Of a DNA stretch of 44,216 nt, positions 1 to 6,110 are shown in pieces; within the stretch, counting starts at the first letter, position 1, and the number at the start of each line of letters is the position of its first letter. The translations under genes and the position numbers were made by a program. The notes beneath the pieces are model-generated. The model did not search any database and was not told the origin of the DNA. It was given only the letters and a program-made list of their open reading frames with translations. Origin of the DNA: a virus; the IMG/VR virus record IMGVR_UViG_3300050821_003291, positions 1 to 44,216 of that record; one strand, given 5' to 3'.

Positions 1-236
1 GTGGGGGGGGAACAAGGGGGAAGGGAGGGGGAGGGGGGCGTTACGTCACCAGTAACGTCACCCGTTACGTCACGCGTTACGCTCATGTGACGGTCACGAT
101 AACGCTGCTGCCGTAGGGCCGCCGGAGACCGAGGCTTAGGAGCGCCGGCTGCCTCGTAAGCCCTTACCGCGATGGCGATAATCTCCGGCGTAGCCCCAGC
201 TCCAACGAGCTGATCGACCAATTCGCTGGCCGTCAT
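1..236 (-). CDS. Phage replication protein, N-terminal part (runs off the left edge)
   Basis: The frame opens with ATG at 236, overlapping the upstream stop as ATGA, and stays open for 78 codons to the window edge. The N-terminal 30 residues form a small helical domain (TASELVDQLVGAG, then EIIAIAVRAYE). An Arg-rich stretch (RQQRYRDRH), a VTRD/VTGD/VTGD repeat and a Pro/Ser-rich linker follow. This layout is typical of replication-initiation or helicase-loader proteins of Hyphomicrobiales phages. The matching C-terminal domain is at the other end of the window (43818-44216), on the same strand. Joined directly, the two parts are out of register by one base, so a few bases are probably missing or miscounted in the G/C tract. 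Role inferred from architecture and neighbours (DnaA-like protein, RuvC). Confidence 0.75.
   Translation of the reverse strand, partial: MTASELVDQLVGAGATPEIIAIAVRAYEAAGAPKPRSPAALRQQRYRDRHMSVTRDVTGDVTGDVTPPSPSLPPCSPP
3..38 (+). other. G-rich tract at the left end, quadruplex-prone
   Basis: Plus-strand G runs of 8, 5, 3, 5 and 6 bases are separated by 1-5 bases. They encode the Pro/Ser linker of the minus-strand replication protein. Such a tract can form G-quadruplexes and is a usual place for polymerase slippage or assembly breaks. Confidence 0.6.
40..87. repeat. Tandem 12-bp iteron-like repeats inside the replication gene
   Basis: Three near-identical 12-bp units begin at 40, 52 and 64 (core GTTACGTCAC or GTAACGTCAC), and a fourth, decayed unit begins at 76. 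On the minus strand they encode the V-T-R/G-D repeats. Iterons inside the initiator gene recall the lambda O/ori arrangement, so an origin is possible. The repeat could also be only a protein-level repeat. Confidence 0.6.
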
Positions 237-412
237 TTGCGCTCTGTCTCCCGCTTCTCGGCATCCTCAAGGCGCACCAGCAACGTCTTGAGGATCGTCT
301 CCTCAAGGGCCATTTCAGAGCCGCGTAACCCCTTGCGAGCCAGAGGCAGGCGCTCGATGCAGCGCCCTACTGCCTCGATCTGCATCCGCGTCGAGGGGCT
401 GAACTCCCTCAT
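233..412 (-). CDS. Small phage protein, 59 aa, unknown function
   Basis: ATG at 412 overlaps the previous stop (ATGA), and its own stop overlaps the start of the replication gene (ATGA). The protein is charged and helical (MREFSPSTRMQIEAVGRCIE at the start, then a Glu/Arg-rich C-terminus RLEDAEKRETERK). It was found by reading the minus strand directly, since the frame is shorter than 60 codons. The tight coupling to the initiator gene suggests a replication-linked helper, but no family is recognised. Confidence 0.7.
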   Translation of the reverse strand: MREFSPSTRMQIEAVGRCIERLPLARKGLRGSEMALEETILKTLLVRLEDAEKRETERK

Positions 413-579
413 TCTAAGCCCTCGACTGGCAAGCGCTTCTGGCCGTAGCGTTTCTCAAGGTGGCGCTGATAGCGCGCCGAGACCGGCTGCGGAATATGCT
501 TGAGCACCCCCGCGCGCTGGGGCGAGGGGTCTTTTTCCTCTGGCTCAAAGCGCCGAGGCGTTTTTGCCTTGCGAGCCAT
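409..579 (-). CDS. Small basic protein, 56 aa, unknown function
   Basis: ATG at 579 overlaps the stop of the DnaA-like gene as TGATG, and its TGA at 411-409 overlaps the next ATG. The sequence starts MARKAKTPRRFEPEEKD and is basic and proline-rich. No family is recognised. Perfect stop-start coupling on both sides is the main support that it is translated. Confidence 0.65.
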   Translation of the reverse strand: MARKAKTPRRFEPEEKDPSPQRAGVLKHIPQPVSARYQRHLEKRYGQKRLPVEGLE

Positions 580-1091
580 CACGCCTCCTTGAGGGGCACG
601 GGAAGAGCCTCCTCGCAGGCCGCCATGGCGCGATCTACCTCGGCCTTGTAGGCCGGATCAGCCGCCATCATCACGGGCACCTTGCGCACCGTATAGAGGA
701 TCGTCGTATGGTCCCGGCCGCCGAAAGCTCTCCCGATAGCCGCGATTGACGCCCCTGGCGCGAGCTGGTAAGCGATCCAGACAGCAATCTGTCGGGGCTT
801 GACGAACTCGTTCCGGCGTCGCGGCCCTATTATGTGAGGGCGCGCGATGCCGTATAACGCCGATACGGTTTCCTGAATGATGCGCGTGGGGCTCTTGAAA
901 ACCGTCGCCGCCGCCTCGCATCTCATTGCGTAGAAATGTCTCTCCGCGGCCCCCATCGCGTCGACCAAAGAGGCGGCGGCGGTAAGAGCCTCTCGCTCGC
1001 GCGGCGGCATAGGCGCGGCGGGGTCGGCCCGAAATTTCTGCACCTGTTCGAGCGTGTAGCCACGGCTCTCCAGCATGACTTCGACGTCCAT
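579..1091 (-). CDS. DnaA domain IV-like DNA-binding protein, 170 aa
   Basis: The start is ATG at 1091, overlapping the RuvC-like stop as TGATG; an in-frame start 165 bases upstream would overlap that gene heavily. Residues about 70-140 match the C-terminal DnaA domain IV: IIQETVSALYGI, then KPRQIAVWIAYQL, then the signature GGRDHTTILYTVRKV at 124-138, which contacts DnaA boxes. No AAA+ ATPase domain is present; the first 65 residues are an unrelated helical segment. It may bind phage DnaA-box-like sequence at the origin, or compete with host DnaA (inference). It is cotranscribed with the resolvase and replication protein. A perfect DnaA box lies at 38803-38811. Confidence 0.85.
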   Translation of the reverse strand: MDVEVMLESRGYTLEQVQKFRADPAAPMPPREREALTAAASLVDAMGAAERHFYAMRCEAAATVFKSPTRIIQETVSALYGIARPHIIGPRRRNEFVKPRQIAVWIAYQLAPGASIAAIGRAFGGRDHTTILYTVRKVPVMMAADPAYKAEVDRAMAACEEALPVPLKEA

Positions 1092-1564
1092 CACTTGCCT
1101 CCCATGCTGCCAGCGAGACCGATTAGCGCCGCCTCTGCCCGGCCGTCGTCCTTGACGCGAGCAAACATCGTGCTGAGCGCGGGCCATCGGCGCACTGCCT
1201 CGGCGCGCGAGAGCTCCTTGTTCTTGCCTGCGGGCAGGCCCACAGCTCTCTTCCATTTGGGGGCTGTGATCAGCGTCACAGGGATGGTCAGCGCGGCGCA
1301 GACACCCTCGATGACGCCACGGGAGCGGCCGAAGCTAAATGCGCCAACAGCCCCTTCTCCAGGCCGCGCCCCGACGTATTCGACGTAGGCATGGGATGCA
1401 TGGAGCCGCGCGAGGAGATCGGCCAGTAGAGGCGCATTAACGGCACGCCTCCCAGCGTTGCCTCCTTCGAGCGCCGGCATGTCCCAGACACCTAAGAGAT
1501 TTCCGTCTTCTGTGAGGCGAGCGACGGCCCCGCCTATTCCAACATCGATCCCAATAATGTACAT
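1091..1564 (-). CDS. RuvC-like Holliday junction resolvase, 157 aa
   Basis: This is an RNase H-fold nuclease expected to resolve branched DNA during phage recombination and packaging. The sequence shows the RuvC pattern: beta-1 IIGIDVGIGGAV with D7, AYVEYVGARPGEG with E62, and the C-terminal acidic cluster KDDGRAEAALIG with D139/D140 and E144. Length fits the family. It is the first gene of the leftward transcript and follows a good Shine-Dalgarno sequence (AGGAGAG) just upstream of ATG 1564. It is coupled to the DnaA-like gene. Confidence 0.9.
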   Translation of the reverse strand: MYIIGIDVGIGGAVARLTEDGNLLGVWDMPALEGGNAGRRAVNAPLLADLLARLHASHAYVEYVGARPGEGAVGAFSFGRSRGVIEGVCAALTIPVTLITAPKWKRAVGLPAGKNKELSRAEAVRRWPALSTMFARVKDDGRAEAALIGLAGSMGGK

Positions 1565-1582
1565 ATTCTCTCCTGTGTTTTC

Positions 1583-1598
1583 TACGTAGTATTACGTA
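1583..1598. promoter_or_regulatory. Twin TACGTA palindromes one helical turn apart
   Basis: TACGTA occurs at 1583-1588 and 1593-1598, starts 10 bp apart, just upstream of the RuvC-like gene Shine-Dalgarno. The spacing places both on one face of the helix, which suits a dimeric regulator site. Confidence 0.45.
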
Positions 1599-1753
1599 TT
1601 GACCGCGCGCGCTGATAGGTTGCACAATGAGTCATTCGATACACCCATTCCGACAAAGTGCATTGACTTGTCTACGGGAACTTGAGAGACCTCGCCCCTC
1701 TTTAGCTTCCCACCCAGCAGAACGAACATCGAAGACAACGGCCATGTGCATAA

Positions 1754-1771
1754 AACGCACTGTGGTGCGTT
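1754..1771. promoter_or_regulatory. Inverted repeat operator candidate upstream of the repressor gene
   Basis: AACGCAC and GTGCGTT form a perfect 7-bp inverted repeat around TGTG, ending 28 bases before the repressor ATG. The position fits autoregulation by the XRE protein (inference). Confidence 0.5.
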
Positions 1772-1799
1772 GTCAACACCAAAGTTTGGAGTGTGTACC

Positions 1800-2132
1800 A
1801 TGCCCCCTGTGAAACGCCCACCCCGCACGCGGCGGCGGACCTATCTGCGTGAATGGCGCGACTATCGCCGTTTCTCGCAGGCCCAGGTGGGCAAAATGGT
1901 CGGCTGGGACCACTCCACGATCCAGCGGCTAGAAAGTGGCCAAACCCCTTACGATCAGGACCATTTAGAGGTGTTGGCTCCCGTCTATGGGTGTGAGCCG
2001 ATGGACCTAGTTACGCGCGATCCAAACGCGCCTGGAGAGGCGAACGCGCTCGCCCGGCAGATCGCTGCTGCGCCCGCGTCGGTCCAGCGGCAGATCAAAG
2101 CCGTCATTGCGGCCATGCTAAAAAGCGGTTGA
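1800..2132 (+). CDS. XRE-family helix-turn-helix regulator, probable lysogeny repressor, 110 aa
   Basis: Start at ATG 1800, chosen for the GGAG eight bases upstream; an earlier in-frame start has none. After an Arg/Pro-rich N-terminus comes a Cro/C1-type HTH: LREWRDYRRFSQAQVGKMVG, then WDHSTIQRLESG, then HLEVLAPVYGCEPMDLV. The C-terminal 35 residues are helical and could dimerise. There is no peptidase domain, so it is not a LexA/CI-type self-cleaving repressor. It sits between the divergent control region and a strong promoter with an inverted-repeat operator (2164-2210), so it most likely controls the early operons. Operator assignment is inference. Confidence 0.85.
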   Translation: MPPVKRPPRTRRRTYLREWRDYRRFSQAQVGKMVGWDHSTIQRLESGQTPYDQDHLEVLAPVYGCEPMDLVTRDPNAPGEANALARQIAAAPASVQRQIKAVIAAMLKSG

Positions 2133-2163
2133 AAACTTTTTCTCATTGGATGCACTTTTGCTC

Positions 2164-2217
2164 TTGACATCCTGTGCATGACAAGCCTATGGTGGTTCTT
2201 GTCATGCACAAATGGAG
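2164..2217 (+). promoter_or_regulatory. Strong sigma70-like promoter with a 13-bp inverted-repeat operator
   Basis: A consensus -35 TTGACA (2164-2169) is followed, 17-18 bp later, by a -10-like TATGGT (2188-2193). TGTGCATGACAAG at 2173-2185 and its exact inverse complement at 2198-2210 bracket the -10. Each arm also contains a TGT-N5-ACA half-palindrome. Binding would block polymerase directly. The Shine-Dalgarno GGAG of the next gene is at 2214-2217. Confidence 0.75.
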
Positions 2218-2223
2218 AGAGCG

Positions 2224-2475
2224 ATGGCAAATCAAACAGAAGGCTGGCAACCGAAAGTCCAAGACCTAGCTGTGAGCTTCGTGGAGCATTCCAATAGCTC
2301 GGGGCTGAAGGGGCGGGAGCGCAACGCAGCTGCGTGGTATTACTTCGATGGCGCATCGGCGATGGCCACAATCCTCGGCGAGCCCCAGCTAGCAACGGCT
2401 CTCAAAACTCACAACGAGATGATCGTTGGGCCCCGCGGGTTCGTCGGCGTCCTGATCATTGCGGAGGGGGTGTGA
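2224..2475 (+). CDS. Small early protein, 83 aa, unknown function
   Basis: First gene after the early promoter. ATG 2224 lies eight bases after GGAG, so it is preferred over the in-frame ATG at 2212. The protein is soluble, with aromatic and helical stretches (NAAAWYYFDGASAMATIL) and a hydrophobic C-terminus. No family is recognised. Its position suggests an immediate-early regulatory or host-interaction role, but nothing in the sequence proves this. Confidence 0.75.
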   Translation: MANQTEGWQPKVQDLAVSFVEHSNSSGLKGRERNAAAWYYFDGASAMATILGEPQLATALKTHNEMIVGPRGFVGVLIIAEGV

Positions 2476-2476
2476 C

Positions 2477-2626
2477 ATGGCTCACGAACTCCCCTCACCC
2501 CACGAGGACCGATGGGTTCTGTTTCTTGTGCGCACGGGGCGAGCCTCAGTCCGCTTTGCCGCTAATTGGCTGGGCTGGACGGTGTATGACGTGCAAATGG
2601 CCGTATGGGGGAGGATCGTCCAATGA
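2477..2626 (+). CDS. Small protein, 49 aa, unknown function
   Basis: ATG 2477 follows the previous TGA by one base, and its own TGA (2624-2626) overlaps the next ATG as ATGA. The protein is Trp-rich (WVLFLVRTGRASVRFAANWL, then GWTVYDVQMAVWGR). No family is recognised. Support is from operon packing and protein-like composition. Confidence 0.65.
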   Translation: MAHELPSPHEDRWVLFLVRTGRASVRFAANWLGWTVYDVQMAVWGRIVQ

Positions 2627-2820
2627 CCGACAGCATTCGCGTCATTCGCGAGACGGCCCTCCGCGATGTGCTGGAATTGGCTCCGCAGCGGATCGTTCGG
2701 CTCCTCCCCGGCCTTAGCAACGAAGTGGTGGACCAGATATTCGGGGCACTGGCCGTCCAAGCCTCCATAGATTTTCACGACAGCCGCGAAGTGCGGGAAT
2801 TTAAGGAGATCGACCCATGA
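2623..2820 (+). CDS. Small helical protein, 65 aa, unknown function
   Basis: Start ATG 2623 overlaps the upstream stop, and the end overlaps the ERF start (ATGA). It is acidic and helical (TDSIRVIRETALRDVLELA, then REVREFKEIDP). It lies directly before the recombination genes. No family is recognised. Confidence 0.7.
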   Translation: MTDSIRVIRETALRDVLELAPQRIVRLLPGLSNEVVDQIFGALAVQASIDFHDSREVREFKEIDP

Positions 2821-3452
2821 ACATGTCAGAGCACATCAACGAGATCGCCACAGCAATAGCGAAGGCCCAAGCGACGCTCGTGAACCCCAGCAAGGACAGC
2901 GAGAACCCCCACTTCAAATCGAAGTACGCGGGCCTCGCCGAAGCCCTTGTCGGCATTCGCAAAGAACTATCAGCCGTGGGGGTGGCGACCATCCAGTCAC
3001 CATGCATCGTTGGCGATATGCAAATCCTTGACACGCGATTGGTCCATTCCAGCGGCCAGTGGATCGGTTGCGAATGGCCGATTGGCCGTGTGGGCTCTAA
3101 GCCCCACGATGTTGGCAGCGGTCTAACCTACGCCCGCCGCTATAGCCTGTTCTCGCTGGTCGGGATCGCTGGGGCGGACGATGACGACGACGGCAACGCC
3201 GCGAGCGGCAAGACGCCTGCTCCCCAGGTCGAGGAGCGTCCGGTGCGGTGCATCTCCGACACGGAACTGTATCTGATCCAGAGCGGCATCGAGGCGTTGA
3301 CCGACAAGAGCATCGAGAAGGTCATTCTTGACCGCTATGGCATTGCGTCCCTGCGCGAGCTGACGAGCGATAAGCTGCACGAGGTCACGAAGGCCATCAA
3401 CGCGCGCTTCGCCAAGCAGGAGGCCGCCTCGAAGAAAATGGCGGCTGAGTGA
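2817..3452 (+). CDS. erf: ERF-family single-strand annealing protein, 211 aa
   Basis: It anneals complementary single strands in phage recombination and circularisation, as P22 Erf does. The N-terminal half carries ERF hallmarks: NPHFKSKYAGLAEALVGIRK near residue 30, GVATIQSP, and the block GSGLTYARRYSLFSLVGIAG followed by the acidic DDDDDGNA. The C-terminal third is a linker and a helical tail ending in KKMAAE. It is coupled by ATGA to the previous gene and directly precedes the exonuclease gene, a standard annealase/exonuclease pair. Confidence 0.93.
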   Translation: MNMSEHINEIATAIAKAQATLVNPSKDSENPHFKSKYAGLAEALVGIRKELSAVGVATIQSPCIVGDMQILDTRLVHSSGQWIGCEWPIGRVGSKPHDVGSGLTYARRYSLFSLVGIAGADDDDDGNAASGKTPAPQVEERPVRCISDTELYLIQSGIEALTDKSIEKVILDRYGIASLRELTSDKLHEVTKAINARFAKQEAASKKMAAE

Positions 3453-4081
3453 TGGAGCAGGGGAGCGCCGAATGGTACGCCGCAAAATGCGGGAAGGTTT
3501 CAGCTTCCCGCATAAACGACGTTATCGCCAAGGGCATAGGGAAAGCGCCTAGTGTCTCCAGGGCCAACTATATGACCGAACTGCTGTGTGAGCGGTTGAC
3601 GGGCATCAACGCAGAGAACTTTGTCTCCGAGCCCATGTTGTGGGGAAAGAAGCACGAAGCTGCCGCACGCGAGGCTTACGCCTTCATTGAAGGCAATGCG
3701 GTTGAGAGGGCTGGCTTCGTCGATCATCCGACCATCGCCATGGCGGGCGCGAGCCCTGATGGGCTGGTCGAGGGTGGCGGCCTCTTGGAGATCAAATGCC
3801 CCAACACCGCGACGCATCTGGATACGATACGTACGGGAGAGGTTCCCCATAAATACATCGCCCAGATACATTGGCAGGCGGCCTGCACGCGGCTCACATG
3901 GTGTGATTTCGTGTCTTTTGACCCTAGGCTAACACCGGAGCTGAGCTACTTCCGCCGTCGGGTCACGATTGACCCCGCCTACGTGATTGAGCTGGAGCTG
4001 GCCGTGATCAATTTCATGGTGGAGCTGAAAACGCAACTCCACGCCCTGCGCGACTATGTGGCCAAGAGGAGGGCGGCGTGA
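3452..4081 (+). CDS. YqaJ/lambda-type exonuclease, 209 aa
   Basis: It is predicted to resect 5' ends and load the ERF protein. PD-(D/E)XK nuclease residues are visible: WGKKHE (E70 region), ASPDG with D103, then LLEIKCP with E113 and K115. An N-terminal GKVSASRIND matches YqaJ recombinases. I chose ATG 3452, which overlaps the upstream TGA as TGATG; a GTG three bases earlier is possible. It ends inside the start of the NinB-like gene. Confidence 0.92.
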   Translation: MEQGSAEWYAAKCGKVSASRINDVIAKGIGKAPSVSRANYMTELLCERLTGINAENFVSEPMLWGKKHEAAAREAYAFIEGNAVERAGFVDHPTIAMAGASPDGLVEGGGLLEIKCPNTATHLDTIRTGEVPHKYIAQIHWQAACTRLTWCDFVSFDPRLTPELSYFRRRVTIDPAYVIELELAVINFMVELKTQLHALRDYVAKRRAA

Positions 4082-4491
4082 AGCAGACCATCGTCCTCTA
4101 CTCGGAGACGCAGCGCAGCCTCGCCAAATTGGGCATCGACATGCTGCCCAAGGACAGCCGCGTGATCATGCAGCCACCTCGCCGCACACTCGACCAAAAC
4201 GCCAAGATGCACGCCATGTTGGGCGATATCCAGAAGCAACACTTCATCGGCGGGTCGCTACGGTCGCTGCGATATTGGAAGGCCGGCTTCATGATCGCGC
4301 TGGGGATCGAGATGGAGGCAGTTCCCACCATCGATGAGGACGGCGTATTCATGCTGCAAGAGCGGGGAACGTCAGACCTCTACGTCAACGAATGCGCGCA
4401 AATGATTGAAATGCTTTACGCGCGCGGCGCGGAATGGGGCATCGTATGGAGCGAGCCCGACAGGTGGAACCATCCACAGAGGAGTGTGTAA
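4078..4491 (+). CDS. ninB: NinB-like recombination protein, 137 aa
   Basis: NinB (lambda Orf) family proteins bind single-stranded DNA and act with recombination mediators. The recognisable core is RTLDQNAKMHAMLGDI near residue 36, followed by a Trp-containing helical region and a C-terminal segment AEWGIVWSEP. The start is GTG 4078, overlapping the exonuclease stop (GTGA). The family member fits the ERF-exonuclease neighbourhood. Confidence 0.88.
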   Translation: MKQTIVLYSETQRSLAKLGIDMLPKDSRVIMQPPRRTLDQNAKMHAMLGDIQKQHFIGGSLRSLRYWKAGFMIALGIEMEAVPTIDEDGVFMLQERGTSDLYVNECAQMIEMLYARGAEWGIVWSEPDRWNHPQRSV

Positions 4492-4760
4492 TGGCTGAGA
4501 GAATGGATTTGGTGACGCCGCGCCAGGACAAAAACGGCAAAACTTGGTGGACGCGCATCGGCGTCGCCTGGGCCATGAATGGCGGCGGATGGCGGCTCAA
4601 TTTCGAGGCTCTGCCGATCCCCAGCAAGAACCGGGACGGCGACTACGAGGTAATGGTCCTCATGCGCGCGCCGTTTGATAGGGATGGCGATCGCCGCAGC
4701 TCTCAGTCCGTCACTAGCGGCCCGCGGTCCACCCACGAGGACGAAGACATTCCTTTTTAG
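4491..4760 (+). CDS. Small protein with an SSB-type acidic tail, 89 aa
   Basis: ATG 4491 overlaps the upstream stop as TAATG. Residues about 10-60 have a beta-rich pattern: KNGKTWWTRIGVAWAMNGGG, then WRLNFEALPI, then YEVMVLMRAP. A short flexible linker (RRSSQSVTSGP) ends in EDEDIPF. That tip is almost identical to the C-terminal tip of bacterial SSB, which recruits replication and repair partners. The body resembles small phage proteins of unknown role and is shorter than a classical OB-fold SSB. A role as a phage ssDNA-binding or SSB-mimic protein is inference from the tail and the recombination context. Confidence 0.7.
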   Translation: MAERMDLVTPRQDKNGKTWWTRIGVAWAMNGGGWRLNFEALPIPSKNRDGDYEVMVLMRAPFDRDGDRRSSQSVTSGPRSTHEDEDIPF

Positions 4761-4779
4761 CCGTTCTGAGGAGCGTGCG

Positions 4780-4959
4780 ATGAAAACAATTTGGGTGTTG
4801 ATGGTTTTGCTTGGGCAAAACCATGATTTGCCGAAAGAGGTTAATTCACATCAGGTGCTGGTCATCCTTATGCCCGATGAGGCAACCTGCAAGCAGGTGA
4901 AGCACGTCAATAGCAACGGTGGCACGGGGTTTACCTGCGTGCAGGTTGACCCAGATTGA
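4780..4959 (+). CDS. Small protein with hydrophobic N-terminus, 59 aa
   Basis: ATG 4780 follows a good GAGGAG. The N-terminus MKTIWVLMVLLG is hydrophobic but short, without a clear cleavage site. The body has two cysteines (ATCKQVKHV and GFTCVQVD), as in small periplasmic or membrane-tethered phage proteins. No family is recognised. The next gene begins inside its stop (TTGA). Confidence 0.65.
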   Translation: MKTIWVLMVLLGQNHDLPKEVNSHQVLVILMPDEATCKQVKHVNSNGGTGFTCVQVDPD

Positions 4960-5351
4960 ACCGCCGCGAGTTCTCAAAAGCCCTAAAAGTGGCCATCCGG
5001 AAGCGCGCGACCCGCGATGGCGTGCGCTACTGCGAGCAGATGGGCTGCGGCGCTCAAGCCATGCGCGGAGAGGTGCATCACATACGGCAAGACGCCATGG
5101 AGGTCGACAAGACGCGGAAGCTGACAGCCGCGGACGGGCTTTACCTCTGCCTGCCCTGCCACCGGATCGAGAGCGACCGGCAGGCCGGGGAATTGTCCAA
5201 AGCCCTGGCGCGGGAAGCGGCGCATCACGGGGAGAAGAAGGCACGGCGGCCGATCCCGTCGAGACCCAAGGAAAAGGCCCCAGAGCGGGCGAAGACAGAA
5301 GGGATGAGTGAGATATGGAGAAGATTTCAGCGACCGGCTACAGAGGCGTAA
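4956..5351 (+). CDS. HNH endonuclease-like protein, 131 aa
   Basis: It shows a zinc-supported HNH core: C26 and C31 (YCEQMGCG), H41-H42 in GEVHHIRQDAM, then LTAADGLYLCLPCHR with C65, C68 and H69. These match HNH nucleases that cut DNA. The C-terminus is basic. The start is TTG 4956, overlapping the previous stop, and the 3' end overlaps the AP2 gene by 37 bases. It may be a homing-type or recombination/packaging nuclease. Packaging HNH genes usually sit by the terminase, so an early-region role is more likely. Confidence 0.82.
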   Translation: MNRREFSKALKVAIRKRATRDGVRYCEQMGCGAQAMRGEVHHIRQDAMEVDKTRKLTAADGLYLCLPCHRIESDRQAGELSKALAREAAHHGEKKARRPIPSRPKEKAPERAKTEGMSEIWRRFQRPATEA

Positions 5352-5665
5352 CGCGCGGCCGCACCAAGAAAGACGGGACGCCGCGCTATGTGGCGACGCA
5401 CAGCCCAGCCCTCCCACCCTATATCGGCAGCTATTCGACAGCATTCGAGGCGGCGCGCCACTACGACTGGGTTGCATGGATGTGGCGCAAGCACGGCGAA
5501 GTCCCGCGGCTCAACTTCCCGCCGATCAAGTACGAACGCCGACCTTGCATGCCGGGGACGACGCTGCGCGATATGATCGTGGCCAAGGCTCGCCATGCGA
5601 TGCTCAACGCCCCCACGCGGTTCGAGCAAGAGGCGCTGCTGCGCAAGTCGGTGAGGGCGGGATGA
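5315..5665 (+). CDS. AP2-like DNA-binding domain protein, 116 aa
   Basis: Residues 8-69 follow the AP2/ERF fold pattern: GYRGVTRGRTKKDGTPRYVA, then YIGSYSTAFEAARHYDWVAW, then GEVPRLNFP. In phages this domain usually occurs fused to HNH nucleases and reads DNA sequence. Here it is a separate gene directly after an HNH gene, so the two may act together. The C-terminal 45 residues are helical. The start is ATG 5315. Confidence 0.8.
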   Translation: MEKISATGYRGVTRGRTKKDGTPRYVATHSPALPPYIGSYSTAFEAARHYDWVAWMWRKHGEVPRLNFPPIKYERRPCMPGTTLRDMIVAKARHAMLNAPTRFEQEALLRKSVRAG

Positions 5666-5895
5666 CCAACCCGAAGTACATGAGACCGGGGCTAGATTTC
5701 GCGGTGGGCAAGGCCGTCGAGGAGTTGGGGGAGCTGCAAGCAGCCCTCGGCAAGACCCTGAGATGGGGATGGGGAGGCTTCAATCCAGAGCCGGGGTCCG
5801 ATCAGGAGCCCAACGCTTCATGGGTCAGGCGAGAGATCGCAGACGTGCGCGGGGCGATCGACAATCTTCTGTTCAATATGGACGAGGAGCTGTGA
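5662..5895 (+). CDS. MazG-like helical protein, 77 aa
   Basis: ATG 5662 overlaps the previous stop as ATGA. The pattern FAVGKAVEELGELQAALGKT, RWGWGG and VRREIADVRGAIDNLL matches the EExxE/ExxD layout of all-alpha NTP pyrophosphohydrolase (MazG-like) phage proteins. Such enzymes hydrolyse NTPs or possibly alarmones. The protein is short, so activity is uncertain. It is coupled to the next gene by TGATG. Confidence 0.75.
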   Translation: MTNPKYMRPGLDFAVGKAVEELGELQAALGKTLRWGWGGFNPEPGSDQEPNASWVRREIADVRGAIDNLLFNMDEEL

Positions 5896-6110
5896 TGGCC
5901 CACAAGGTCATGAAGGAGCTCATAGCCGTCGCGATTGCGGAGGGAGCGCGGCTCATCGAGGCGCAGCACAGAGGGCACACCCATATCATGATGCTGTTTG
6001 AGGGCCCGGCTGGGCGCTTCCGTGTCCTTGCCCCTAACTCACCCAGCGATATTCGCTATCGGCTCAACTTCCGGAGCGACGTGCGGCGCGGCATGCGGGG
6101 GGCGACGTGA
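5895..6110 (+). CDS. HicA-like small protein, 71 aa
   Basis: The layout is an N-terminal helix (VMKELIAVAIAEGARLIEAQ), then RGHTHIMMLFEGPAGRFRVL, then NSPSDIRYRLNFRSDVRR. It recalls small dsRBD/HicA-like phage proteins, in which a glycine- and histidine-containing strand binds RNA. No HicB partner is adjacent, so a toxin role is not supported. It lies between the MazG-like and HTH genes. Confidence 0.65.
   Translation: MAHKVMKELIAVAIAEGARLIEAQHRGHTHIMMLFEGPAGRFRVLAPNSPSDIRYRLNFRSDVRRGMRGAT

Larger units (their letters stand above)
1565..1799. promoter_or_regulatory. Divergent control region between the leftward and rightward programmes
   Basis: This is 235 bases without a convincing gene between the RuvC-like gene (leftward) and the XRE repressor (rightward). 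It holds the twin TACGTA sites, an inverted repeat at 1754-1771, and a short palindrome CCAAAGTTTGG (1779-1789) beside the repressor Shine-Dalgarno GGAG. Half-sites similar to the 2.2-kb operator (TGCACAA near 1621, GTGCATTGAC near 1660) are visible. No promoter of clear consensus could be assigned. Confidence 0.6.

Noticed and set aside
237-651. Two plus-strand frames near the left end
   Set aside because: They lie opposite coupled minus-strand genes (233-579) that read as compact proteins with ATGA overlaps.
1592-1828. 78-codon minus-strand frame over the control region
   Set aside because: It would cover all regulatory palindromes and the start of the XRE gene, and has no ribosome site or protein-like pattern.
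5895-6110. HicA toxin of a toxin-antitoxin pair
   Set aside because: The small protein is HicA-like only in outline, and neither neighbour resembles a HicB antitoxin.
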